Of a DNA stretch of 33,970 nt, positions 1-7,519 are shown one piece after another. Numbering within the stretch: position 1 is the first letter of the stretch; every line of letters begins with the position of its first letter. The notes below the pieces were generated by a model. That model had not been told where the DNA came from. It saw nothing but the letters and a program-made list of their open reading frames with translations, and made no database searches. Source of the DNA: Gemmataceae bacterium. Lineage in GTDB: Bacteria; Planctomycetota; Planctomycetia; Gemmatales; Gemmataceae. The stretch spans positions 1 through 33,970 of the forward strand of contig SHZZ01000038.1 of the NCBI GenBank assembly GCA_009692005.1. The letters run 5' to 3'. The translations under genes were made by a program, and so were the position numbers.

Positions 1-90
1 TGCCGTCCAAAGTGAAAGCTCTTTCCGCTTCACCTTCTCCATCCACTCCAACCGTGACATTTCCTTCCGACTCATCGTTATCGTCTCCAT
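1..90 (-). CDS. ISNCY-like transposase, N-terminal fragment cut by the window edge
   Basis: Thirty codons read leftward from an ATG at 88-90 and run off the window. The start is supported by a perfect AGGAGG about 8 nt upstream. The peptide begins METITMSRKEMSRLEWMEK and continues with lysine- and arginine-rich residues, like the helix-turn-helix N-terminus of ISNCY-type transposases with an integrase-like catalytic domain. The catalytic part lies outside the window. A second in-frame Met at 73-75 is possible but lacks the ribosome site. Immediately upstream are two tandem terminal-repeat units (119-163), the expected place for an IS end. The family call rests on the short N-terminus, the terminal repeats and the matching C-terminus at the other edge of the window. 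Confidence 0.65.
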   Translation of the reverse strand, partial: METITMSRKEMSRLEWMEKVKRKELSLWTA

Positions 91-118
91 TGGCTGCCTC
101 CTTTGAAAGCAGCTTAAT

Positions 119-163
119 GGGGACATTTCTATCTGTGCCAGATGGGGACGTTTCTATCTGTGG
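119..163 (+). repeat. IS terminal repeat, two tandem 20-bp units
   Basis: Two near-identical units occur at 119-138 (GGGGACATTTCTATCTGTGC) and 144-163 (GGGGACGTTTCTATCTGTGG), with a 25-bp period. The same motif appears in inverted orientation, three times, at 33727-33798. Both sets lie next to transposase fragments, so these are the ends of an insertion sequence, probably transposase-binding sites. This set is the end upstream of the transposase start codon. Confidence 0.75.
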
Positions 164-555
164 ATGACAGGAAAAACCTACCTTTTGAGTCATCCAGGTT
201 TTGCGGGTGGGTGAGGTGGAAGGGGCAGTGGTAGTGCCTTTTTCCCCATCAACCTGCCCGGGGCTAGGCTACATGGGGATCCAACGGATTACCCGTCGTT
301 GACACTTTCCTTGGGAACGCCAGGCTCCAGCCTGGCAAAAGATGAAACCCGTCGCTCACGCTCGGCCCCTTGGGGCCTCGGACGGGTTGGCGGACCCATC
401 CTTCACCCTTTCCCCTGGTAGTCCATCTTTCTTTCCTAAAAAATCGCCAGCGCCTTGATTGCCCTAAAACAGTTTTGGAAAAAGAGGAAATGTTGGCAGG
501 TTTACTTCAGAGAAAAGGTTCTAAAATAAGCACCAGGATTCCCAGGAGATTTGCC
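164..555. other. Intergenic stretch with structured palindromes
   Basis: This is about 390 bases between the IS end and the mutarotase start. I see no convincing gene. An open frame runs from 370 into the mutarotase, but its peptide is unlike the family and a good ribosome site favours the ATG at 556. The notable content is two adjacent inverted repeats (319-336 and 346-388), listed separately. No clear promoter was recognised. Confidence 0.6.
319..388. repeat. REP-like pair of intergenic inverted repeats
   Basis: The first palindrome, 319-336, is GCCAGGCT-CC-AGCCTGGC with perfect 8-bp arms. The second runs from 346 to 388: outer arms AACCCGTC and GACGGGTT (8 bp, perfect) enclose an inner stem GGCCCC-TT-GGGGCC. 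Two strong hairpins in 70 bp without a T-tract look more like a REP-type or other dispersed intergenic element than a terminator. Whether it recurs in the genome cannot be judged here; no second copy was noticed in the window. Confidence 0.4.
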
Positions 556-1596
556 ATGGCTTTTACTTTGACCACGACCATCCGGCCTGATGTTACCGTT
601 CGGGATGGCACTTTGATCACGCTGCGGTCGCCTCGCGGTGCAACCGCTGTCGTCTACCCGGCGTTGGGATTTAACTGCTTTCACTGGTCGGTCCCATCCC
701 CCGAGGGAACGCTGCAGCTTCTTTTTCAGGACCCGGAACTTTTCCCCAACGGCAGACCCACCCGAAGCGGTATTCCCATCCTTTTCCCCTACCCCAACCG
801 CATCGAGAACGCGCGCTTTTCCTGGGAGGGCAAAGAATACCACCTGCCCAAAAACGACAACATTCAAAAAAACAACATTCACGGTTTTGCCTGCCGGTCG
901 GCCTTTCGCGTGATCGATCAAGGGTGCGATAAGGCTTCCGCCTGGGTGACCGGAGAGTTTCACCTGTTCAAAGACTTTCCGGAATGCCGTGAATATTGGC
1001 CCGTGGATGCCGTGTTGAAACTCACCTACCGGCTGACGGAAGATTCCCTGGCCATGGGAGCAGAGGTCAGGAACCCCGATAACAAACCGCTGCCCTTTGG
1101 CCTGGGCTACCACCCGTATTTCCAACTGCCTTTTCTTTCGGGTCTGGATGCTGAGGATTGCTCACTGAGTTGCCCTGCTTCTTCATATTGGCGCCTGAAT
1201 GAATGCCTGCCGGATGGCAGGAAAATCCCGGTGGACCCGGCTCGGGACCTCAACCGGCTGCGGCTCTTGCGAGGATTTCAGGTTGATGACATTCTGACCG
1301 ACTTGCCAAAGTTTACACCCGGGCCGGACGGGTTGCTGGAACGCGGCCGGGTTGTTGGAGCGAAAAAACACGCCCTGGCGCTCCGCTGTGATGCCGCCTG
1401 GCGCGACATGGTCGTCTTCACGCCTGGGGCCAGAACCAGTGTTTGCATCGAGCCCTACACTTGTGTCACCAACGCCATCAATCTTCAGGCGCAAGGGTTT
1501 GACACCGGTTTGCTGGTATTGAAACCGGGCGAGGTTCACCGGTCGCAATTCGTCATGAGAGTGGAGCCAATGGATCAGTTTAAAGAGAGTAAATAA
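556..1596 (+). CDS. Aldose 1-epimerase (mutarotase) family protein
   Basis: The 346-residue product is a galactose-mutarotase-like beta-sandwich enzyme, expected to interconvert alpha and beta anomers of an aldose or hexose phosphate in the cytoplasm. Family signatures are visible: FPYPNRI near residue 77, the first catalytic His in NNIHGF (H109), GLGYHPYF with the second His (H186), and the general-base Glu in CIEPYTC (E299). No signal peptide is seen. ATG 556 was chosen over the longer frame because AGGAG sits 7 nt upstream and the mutarotase fold begins there. The RsmC-like gene starts 3 nt after its stop, so the two are probably co-transcribed. The substrate (free sugar or hexose 6-phosphate) cannot be decided from sequence. 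Confidence 0.88.
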   Translation: MAFTLTTTIRPDVTVRDGTLITLRSPRGATAVVYPALGFNCFHWSVPSPEGTLQLLFQDPELFPNGRPTRSGIPILFPYPNRIENARFSWEGKEYHLPKNDNIQKNNIHGFACRSAFRVIDQGCDKASAWVTGEFHLFKDFPECREYWPVDAVLKLTYRLTEDSLAMGAEVRNPDNKPLPFGLGYHPYFQLPFLSGLDAEDCSLSCPASSYWRLNECLPDGRKIPVDPARDLNRLRLLRGFQVDDILTDLPKFTPGPDGLLERGRVVGAKKHALALRCDAAWRDMVVFTPGARTSVCIEPYTCVTNAINLQAQGFDTGLLVLKPGEVHRSQFVMRVEPMDQFKESK

Positions 1597-1599
1597 AAC

Positions 1600-2676
1600 A
1601 TGAAAAAGTCCCCTGTATCGCTTCGTCCGCCAGTTCCTCCGGAAAGCCTTAAAGGAAGGGTTCGCTTCCCCCTGGTAGTTGTGCTTGGCACCCCCGCGGA
1701 GGTAACCAACTTGCTGGTCCATGAGCCGAAAGGTGAAACCGTCTGCTACCAGATGGATTTGCACCAGGCGGATCGGCTCGGGCAATCTCTGCGCGAAGCC
1801 GGGGTCGAAGCCAAGGTGACATGCCTGCCGGACTTGTGGGATCTACCTGGAGGTTTTCAAACCGCGGTGTTTTTCCCATCCCGCGGTGGCGAGCGCGATC
1901 TCCAAATCGATATGGTGGAACAGGGGTTTCAGCTTTTGCCTGCCGGCGGGCAGTTCCTGGTTTGGTCGAGTTTGGCCAACGACCTGTATTTTCCCGGGCT
2001 GTTAAAGAAAGTATTCAAGAAGTCCCATACGCACTTGGAGGGCGAAACGACTCTGCTGTGGAGTCAAAAGAACTCGGAACACCCTCGCCGCCGCCACGAA
2101 GTGAATATTCGGTGCAAGGTCAACCGTGGGGAGCCGGCCCACTTCCTTTCCCGCCCGGGGACTTTCTCTTATGGGCAGTTCGACCAGGGTTCACGCGCCC
2201 TGTGCGAGGCCATGAGCCTGCGCGCGGGGCAAAAGGTCATCGATCTCGGCTGCGGCTGGGGAGGCGCCGGCGTTTTTGCCTGGAAGAAAGTGGGCCCCTC
2301 GGGACACATCACTTTTGTCGATAGCAATGTTCGCGCAGTGGAACTGGCCCGCTTCAACGCGGAGGCCAACGGAGTGGCCAATTTTGCCGCCGTGGCGCGC
2401 GGCAATTTGGAAGGTTTTCTCCCACGCTCCTTTGACATCGCCCTGGCCAAACCGCCCTACTTTGCCAACCACGCTCTGGCCAGGCTTTTCATCGAACGCG
2501 CCAGGGAACTGATCAAGGCCGATGGCAGCTTTTTCCTGGTGACGCAACAGTCGATTGAAATGGTTGAGATAATGTCCGAGGTGGGTTTCGATGTGGAAGG
2601 GGCGGAGACGCGGGGCCACACGGTGCTGATGCATCGCGGCTTGGCGGCTCGACAGGACATGCAAGTTGCTCAATAG
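1600..2676 (+). CDS. RsmC/RlmG-like class I SAM-dependent methyltransferase
   Basis: This 358-residue protein has the two-part layout of RsmC/RlmG rRNA guanine-N2 methyltransferases: a degenerate N-terminal Rossmann-like half (about 20-160) and a C-terminal SAM-binding half (about 185-340). SAM motif I is DLGCGWGGAG (215-224), with the acidic residue of motif II at D241. The catalytic motif IV, normally NPPF or NPPY in this family, reads AKPPYF (283-288), so Asn is replaced by Lys. That makes the 16S G1207 assignment uncertain. The start lies 3 nt after the mutarotase stop. Its last 7 bases overlap the stop of the convergent metalloprotease gene. It may act on rRNA, or be a paralogue with another substrate. 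Confidence 0.75.
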   Translation: MKKSPVSLRPPVPPESLKGRVRFPLVVVLGTPAEVTNLLVHEPKGETVCYQMDLHQADRLGQSLREAGVEAKVTCLPDLWDLPGGFQTAVFFPSRGGERDLQIDMVEQGFQLLPAGGQFLVWSSLANDLYFPGLLKKVFKKSHTHLEGETTLLWSQKNSEHPRRRHEVNIRCKVNRGEPAHFLSRPGTFSYGQFDQGSRALCEAMSLRAGQKVIDLGCGWGGAGVFAWKKVGPSGHITFVDSNVRAVELARFNAEANGVANFAAVARGNLEGFLPRSFDIALAKPPYFANHALARLFIERARELIKADGSFFLVTQQSIEMVEIMSEVGFDVEGAETRGHTVLMHRGLAARQDMQVAQ

Positions 2677-4502
2677 TATTCGTAACCAACCTGGAAAATC
2701 ACGCGGCCGTCCGGCAAGCGTTCAATGTGCGTGATGTGCACCGCCTGGCCGCCCTGCTTGATGGGATTGCTTGAAGGAATGGTCCTGGGGGTGAAATCGG
2801 CGTTGGCCTTGCTGGGGAAGGGGACCACATTCAAGTAGCGGGAAGGACCTGAAGGCCCGGCGATGCCGTGCGATTCTTCCAGGCTCGGCTTGCCGTCGAC
2901 CACGCGCCAGATCAGCAGTCCATCGGCCGGCAGATTCTTGTCGAAACCTTTTTTCGCCCGGTTCTCCAGGAGGAAATATTCGGTTCCGTCGGCGCGCACA
3001 GGGATTTTGAAACACTCCTTGAAACTGCTTTCAATCGGTGAAAGGATGAGTTTCTGCGGCACATCGGGGGAGATGACCACCGGATTGATCCAACCGAGCT
3101 GCTCCTTGCACCAGGCGGAAAAATGCACTGGTCGCCCCTCGTTGCCATGCCCGTTGGCCATGGTGCACCAGAGGCCAAGCCCTTCCATGTCGGGCACTTC
3201 CGGGCGGGCATAAAGGTCGGGCAGCCCCAGCATGTGGCCGAACTCATGCGTCATGACACTGATGTTGGCCATGCGCTCTCCCCCCTCGGGGCAGACAAAA
3301 TAGGAGAACCGCTTTCCCTTGTGGGTGAGCATGGCGCGGTGCGGCCAGAGGATGTTCCCACGGGAGACCGGCGCCCGTCCGCCGGCGTAGAGGAGGAACA
3401 CCCCGTCAAATTCCTCCATCACCTTGTCCCCATCCCGGGCGGTCCACTTTTCCATGATCTTGTCGAGAAAGCCGCCGCGCTGCGTGGCGGATGCGTACTC
3501 CATCCGTTTCTTTTCCAGTTTCACCGGGGGAAAAGTCTTTCCTTCGACTTTCATTTTTCCGCACGATTGTTCCAGGTAATAATCATTCATGCTGCCATAC
3601 ACTTTTTGGCCGGTGGCGTTCTTTTCCGCGTAGGCGCTGGCGCTAAAAAGCTGTTTCTCCCAGTCGGCCGCCTTGATTTTTTCATTCATGGCCTGGTCGG
3701 CAAATTCCACGGTAAGGATGGCCAGGTTGTACGCTGGTTTTTTGAACAACCGTCTTTCCCGATCATTCCAGCCGCGCCCGCCCTTCTCATCCCCCTGATC
3801 GAGTTCCGCCTTGATTTCCGCGGTGACAGCCTTCCCCTCGCGGAGCAGGGAAAGCTTGATGAGATCGCCGGGCTTTTTGTCATCAAGGGGCAGTGATGCG
3901 CCGGGTGTCAGGGTGAGTTTTTTTCCATCGACCGCGACAATCTGATCGCCGTTCTTCACTCCGGCTTTTTCCCCAGGACCGCCCGGCGCCACGCCGCGAA
4001 TCACCAGCGTGCCTTCTTCTTTTCCCGCCTGAAAAAACAACCCCAAGCGCACCTGCGGCCGGGTGGTGTAGGGGTTGCTCCAGGCGCCGGCTTCCACTTT
4101 CACTTCCTGTCCTTTGCCCTCGCGCTTGATTTGTATTTTCAGGCTTTGCCCCTGTTCGATCCCCCCTTGAACCTGGGAAAGAACTTCCCTGGAAGCAATC
4201 TTCACCCCGTTGATTTGTTCCACTAGGTCGCCTTTGCGAAGGCCGGCCTTTTCCCCGGGCGACTTGCTTTCCACCTCGGCGATCACCGGCCCGTCGGCCT
4301 GCTTCCAATCGAAGCGAATGCCGATTTTTCCCGACTGGCTGGACCCTGCGCCTGCAACCCCTTTCAACTTGACCGCCTGATCGACGGTCTTATATTCCTT
4401 CAGATCCCGTTCCTCGGCCAACAAAGGCAAGGTGACCGCGCCGGAGGAAAGGAGCAGCCCGGTGAAAATTGCCTGGGAAAGGGTTCGCTGTTTGAACATC
4501 AT
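2670..4502 (-). CDS. Secreted M6-type metalloprotease with tandem PDZ domains
   Basis: This 610-residue protein starts with a signal peptide (hydrophobic stretch about 11-28, then LLAEE). Two PDZ-like modules follow: about 50-135, with SPGEKAGLRKGD, and about 150-232, with GGPGEKAGVKNGD. The C-terminal half is a zinc peptidase of the M6 immune-inhibitor-A type. It has HEFGHMLGLPD at 419-429, where H419, H423 and D429 would bind zinc and E420 is catalytic, and a Met-turn-like CTMANG around 446-451. It should act outside the cytoplasmic membrane. The PDZ modules suggest binding of substrate or partner C-termini. Two ATGs (4502 and 4499) are both possible; no strong ribosome site separates them. 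It follows the DUF1080 gene on the same strand after 130 bp, so it may be its own unit. Confidence 0.85.
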   Translation of the reverse strand: MMFKQRTLSQAIFTGLLLSSGAVTLPLLAEERDLKEYKTVDQAVKLKGVAGAGSSQSGKIGIRFDWKQADGPVIAEVESKSPGEKAGLRKGDLVEQINGVKIASREVLSQVQGGIEQGQSLKIQIKREGKGQEVKVEAGAWSNPYTTRPQVRLGLFFQAGKEEGTLVIRGVAPGGPGEKAGVKNGDQIVAVDGKKLTLTPGASLPLDDKKPGDLIKLSLLREGKAVTAEIKAELDQGDEKGGRGWNDRERRLFKKPAYNLAILTVEFADQAMNEKIKAADWEKQLFSASAYAEKNATGQKVYGSMNDYYLEQSCGKMKVEGKTFPPVKLEKKRMEYASATQRGGFLDKIMEKWTARDGDKVMEEFDGVFLLYAGGRAPVSRGNILWPHRAMLTHKGKRFSYFVCPEGGERMANISVMTHEFGHMLGLPDLYARPEVPDMEGLGLWCTMANGHGNEGRPVHFSAWCKEQLGWINPVVISPDVPQKLILSPIESSFKECFKIPVRADGTEYFLLENRAKKGFDKNLPADGLLIWRVVDGKPSLEESHGIAGPSGPSRYLNVVPFPSKANADFTPRTIPSSNPIKQGGQAVHITHIERLPDGRVIFQVGYEYY

Positions 4503-4544
4503 TTGGCGCCTAAAAGGGTGCAGGAGTCGGGCTTATTCATTAAT

Positions 4545-4560
4545 CGTCCCCAAGGGGACG
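4545..4560. promoter_or_regulatory. Palindrome upstream of the metalloprotease gene
   Basis: CGTCCCC-AA-GGGGACG forms perfect 7-bp arms 43 nt upstream of the protease start codon. It could be an operator or a 5'-leader hairpin. It has no T-tract, so it is unlikely to terminate the preceding DUF1080 transcript. The function is not shown by sequence alone. Confidence 0.3.
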
Positions 4561-4632
4561 GTCGATGGCAACTGGATTTACCGAGATTTCATGGAGTTTT
4601 AAGAATTTCAAAACACCTGTAACCCAATGAAT

Positions 4633-5322
4633 TCAAGGCAGCGGCTTGATCTTGATATTCTTAAACCAGCAGTCGCTGCCATGGTCTTGCAAGCCGATAT
4701 GCCCATGGCGCGGGTGGTCTTTGTAAACCACATCGAACTTGTGGCTGGTGCCATCGGGGCGCAGGTTTTTTTTGGGCCACTGGTCGAGGTCCATTCGAGT
4801 CACCTTTTCCCCGTTCAGCTCCACTTCCACCAAGTTGCGGTCGCACCTTAGCAGAAGATGATTCCACATTCCGGCGGGTAGGGCGGCGCTTTTTGCCGGG
4901 CGCACCAGGTCGTAAATGGCCCCGGTGTCATGAAAGCCCGTACCCTTGGTGTCATCGATGGCGAGTTCCAGCCCGTTGAATCCGACATCACGGCCGGGGC
5001 GTGGCTGTAGCGGAAAGGTCCGGAAAAAGACGCCGCTGTTGCATTTGCCACTGATGCGATAATCCAAAGAGAGGAGAAAGTTGTCGAAGGTCTTTTCCGT
5101 GGTCAGCATGTATTCGCAGGGGTGCGGGTTGAGCGCCCCCTGTTGCACATGGGTATTGGCAATGGCCTTTCCCTTGGGACTGATCCAGCCCTTGGCGGTT
5201 TTGCCATCGAAGAGAAGAACCCAGCCCTCGTCTTTTTCCATTCCTGTCAGAGTGTTGTCTTCGGCCTTGGCCTGGGGAAGTAAAAAGAGGGCCCATGCGG
5301 CCAGGAAAATTAATCGGTTCAT
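4633..5322 (-). CDS. Secreted DUF1080 (3-keto-disaccharide hydrolase-type) protein
   Basis: The 229-residue product starts with a signal peptide (MNRLIFLAAWALFLLPQAKA). A single DUF1080 concanavalin-like beta-sandwich follows: WVLLFDGKTAKGW near the start, CNSGVFFRTFP in the middle, and a C-terminal GHIGLQDHGSDCWFKNIKI. DUF1080 proteins are abundant in planctomycetes and some hydrolyse 3-keto-glycosides. The start at 5322 overlaps the stop of the oxidoreductase as ATGA, and GGGAG lies just upstream. A longer open frame runs back into the oxidoreductase gene, but it would put the signal peptide internally and is rejected. Pairing with a Gfo/Idh dehydrogenase fits a scheme in which a sugar is oxidised at C3 and the keto-glycoside is then cleaved. 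The exact substrate is unknown. Confidence 0.88.
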   Translation of the reverse strand: MNRLIFLAAWALFLLPQAKAEDNTLTGMEKDEGWVLLFDGKTAKGWISPKGKAIANTHVQQGALNPHPCEYMLTTEKTFDNFLLSLDYRISGKCNSGVFFRTFPLQPRPGRDVGFNGLELAIDDTKGTGFHDTGAIYDLVRPAKSAALPAGMWNHLLLRCDRNLVEVELNGEKVTRMDLDQWPKKNLRPDGTSHKFDVVYKDHPRHGHIGLQDHGSDCWFKNIKIKPLP

Positions 5323-6674
5323 AGCTCCCACCCTTTCCTGGCTTCGACTCGCACGAATTCTGCCGCTCCTTCGTGATTGGTCACTTTCAAGGCCTCGCTG
5401 TCCCACTCGAGCCGAGTGCCGGGGAAACGCAACGCCAGCACACCCAAGAGCATGGTTTCCGTCATGGGGCCTGAATAGTCGAAGCCAGCGGCGGGTTTCT
5501 TCCCGCTTTTGCAACCTTGCACCCATTCCTCATAATGCCCGGGAGAGCGTTCCATGGTTTTAGGGATTTTCCTCGCCTCTTCTTGCAAGGATTCAGGAAG
5601 GATCCTTGGCATGCCGCCATGGGAGGAATGGTAAAGCACTCCCTTGGAGCCGACATACAGCACGCCGTTGTCAGGCAACTTTTGGCCCCTGGGCATTTCC
5701 CTGGGCGCCGGAGGCATCAAGCCGCCATCGTACCAGGTAAGCTTAACCGGCGGCCGGTTGCGGCCAGCAGGGAAGTCGAAATAGATTACTGAAGCGATGG
5801 GGTAAGTATCAAAATTGGGTTTGCCTTCGATTGAGCTGCCGTCCAGGGTGGTGCGCGCTTCCACGGAGGCAGGCGCCCCGAGTTCCAACGCCCAGATCGG
5901 GTGGTCGATGATATGGCAGCCCATGTCGCCCAAGGCGCCGGTGCCAAAATCCCACCACCCGCGCCAATTGTGTGGCGCATAGGCCGGGTGGTAGGGCCGT
6001 TCCTTCCTGGGCCCAAGCCACAGATCCCAGTTCAAGGAGTTTGGAATCGTTGGCAACTCCTTGGGTCGGCCGATACCCTGTTTCCACAATCGCCCGGCCC
6101 GGTCCGACCAGGCATGCACCTCGCGCACTGCCCCAATCGCGCCGCCGCGGATCCACTCATTGGTCAGCCGTGAACCTTCCGATGCGTGCCCTTGGTTTCC
6201 CATGGAGGTGATGACTTTGGCCTTGGCGGCGGCTTTGGTCACCTCACGGCATTCATACAGGGTTTGTGTCATCGGCTTCTGGCAATAAACATGCTTGCCC
6301 AGGCGAATAGCGGCCATGCTCGCCACGGCATGAGTGTGGTCGGGGGTGCTGACGGTGACGGCGTCGATGTTCTTCGCTTCTTTTTCCAGCATGACGCGGA
6401 AGTCCTGGTATTTGCGCGCCTTGGAAAAATTGTTGAAGGAACCGGCGGCGCGAGTGGCATCGACATCGCAGAGTGCGATCATCTCGGCGCCCAGGCGGCT
6501 GATGGTTCCAACATCCCCACCCCCCATGCCCCCTACGCCGATCGAGGCCACACGGACCCTTTCACTTGGAGGAACCTGACCAGCGCCGCCCAGCACATGG
6601 CGCGGGACCACCAGCACCGTGGCCATGGCGGCAATCAGAGACCTTCGGGAAACCTTGTTTTGCAATGGGGTCAT
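5319..6674 (-). CDS. Tat-exported Gfo/Idh/MocA family oxidoreductase
   Basis: The 451-residue product has a twin-arginine signal (SRRSLIAAMATVLVV, RR at 10-11). A Rossmann NAD(P) domain follows, with GVGGMG at 46-51 and D70 as the ribose-binding acid. The catalytic-loop Lys is in CQKPMTQ, where the usual EKP reads QKP. The C-terminal part contains the planctomycete-type HNWRGWWDFGTGALGDMG segment. It should oxidise or reduce a sugar derivative in the periplasm with a cofactor bound before Tat export. The start at 6674 is chosen because GGAG lies 6 nt upstream and the Tat signal begins there; the open frame extends to 6740. Its stop overlaps the DUF1080 start as ATGA, implying coupled translation and a shared pathway. 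Confidence 0.88.
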   Translation of the reverse strand: MTPLQNKVSRRSLIAAMATVLVVPRHVLGGAGQVPPSERVRVASIGVGGMGGGDVGTISRLGAEMIALCDVDATRAAGSFNNFSKARKYQDFRVMLEKEAKNIDAVTVSTPDHTHAVASMAAIRLGKHVYCQKPMTQTLYECREVTKAAAKAKVITSMGNQGHASEGSRLTNEWIRGGAIGAVREVHAWSDRAGRLWKQGIGRPKELPTIPNSLNWDLWLGPRKERPYHPAYAPHNWRGWWDFGTGALGDMGCHIIDHPIWALELGAPASVEARTTLDGSSIEGKPNFDTYPIASVIYFDFPAGRNRPPVKLTWYDGGLMPPAPREMPRGQKLPDNGVLYVGSKGVLYHSSHGGMPRILPESLQEEARKIPKTMERSPGHYEEWVQGCKSGKKPAAGFDYSGPMTETMLLGVLALRFPGTRLEWDSEALKVTNHEGAAEFVRVEARKGWEL

Positions 6675-6903
6675 GGGATCTCCAAGGGAGGGAGGTATGG
6701 CATGCCCGCCAATGGTAACCGAAAGTGAAGGGGAATTCATCTGGGTGGATAATTAATTCAAATAGGGCAAAAGTGCTGTTAGTTTTGTGCCCTTTCAAGG
6801 GGGCGAGAACCTTGACCAAGGGAATTGGCTTGGCTTCCCTTGTTATTACGAAAAGGAAACATTTCCCACTTGCTCAGGACTGGGGATGTGAAAAGAAGGG
6901 TAC

Positions 6904-6929
6904 CCGCCAGGGTTCATGGCCCCTGGCGG
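6904..6929 (-). terminator. Hairpin downstream of the FKBP gene, possible terminator
   Basis: CCGCCAGGG (6904-6912) and CCCTGGCGG (6921-6929) form a 9-bp perfect stem with an 8-nt loop, starting 13 nt after the FKBP stop codon. On the minus strand the hairpin is followed by GTACCCTTCTTTTC, which is T-rich but not a clean T-run. An intrinsic terminator or a 3'-end stabilising hairpin is plausible. Confidence 0.5.
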
Positions 6930-6941
6930 AATTATCAACAG

Positions 6942-7376
6942 TTACTTTATTTCCAAAAGTTCGACATCGAATTCTAAAATAGCGTTGGGAGGAATAACAC
7001 CACCGGCTCCCTTGGCCCCATAGCCCAGCTCGGCCGGAATGGTCAGTTTCCTTTTTTCCCCGATCTTCATCCCCGCCACCCCTTCATCCCAACCGCGAAT
7101 GACCATGCCGAAGCCCAGGCCAAAGGAGAAGGGCTCGCCGCGGTCGACGCTGCTATCGAATTTCTTCCCGTTACTTTTGAGCCAGCCGGTGTAATGCACA
7201 GTGACCCTTTTACCAGCTTTGGCCTCGTCGCCTTTGCCTTCCTTGAGGATTTCGTATTCCAGTCCAGAGTTGGTCTTCACTTTTTTTCCTTTGGTTTCCT
7301 GAGCTTGGGCCAGGGTCATGGAGAACGCGGCTATAAACCCAAAAACCGCAAAAGTCTTCCTCGCACCGAGTAGCAT
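6942..7376 (-). CDS. Exported FKBP-type peptidyl-prolyl cis-trans isomerase
   Basis: The 144-residue product has a signal peptide ending near TLAQAQ and one complete FKBP domain. Active-site features are present: VHYTGWL, KKFDSS, FGLGFGMVIRGWDEG, and the C-terminal GVIPPNAILEFDVELLEI. It catalyses proline isomerisation and probably assists folding of exported proteins. The ATG at 7376 is preferred over the open-frame start at 7451 because the signal peptide begins there and an AAAGGA-type ribosome site lies just upstream. It is divergent from the DUF1643 gene, with 143 bp between, and is followed by a hairpin at 6904-6929. It stands alone as a transcription unit. Confidence 0.9.
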   Translation of the reverse strand: MLLGARKTFAVFGFIAAFSMTLAQAQETKGKKVKTNSGLEYEILKEGKGDEAKAGKRVTVHYTGWLKSNGKKFDSSVDRGEPFSFGLGFGMVIRGWDEGVAGMKIGEKRKLTIPAELGYGAKGAGGVIPPNAILEFDVELLEIK

Positions 7377-7519
7377 GACATTTTCCTTTCCCGAAAAGGG
7401 GCAACATTGGCGATAGAATATTGTTCTAACAGCCCTGCCGGTTTTGGCCAAGAGGAAACCTGTTTTCTAGTCGCCAGTTTGCGTTTAAATTCCGATTCTA
7501 GGTTTTCGAAAGGAAGAGT

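Noticed and set aside
370-555. N-terminal extension of the mutarotase
   Set aside because: The extension begins at a TTG within a hairpin, lacks similarity to the family, and a well-placed ribosome site precedes the ATG at 556.
3123-3896. A 257-codon plus-strand frame inside the metalloprotease gene
   Set aside because: It is antisense to a protein with a complete zinc motif and PDZ modules, and shows no family features.
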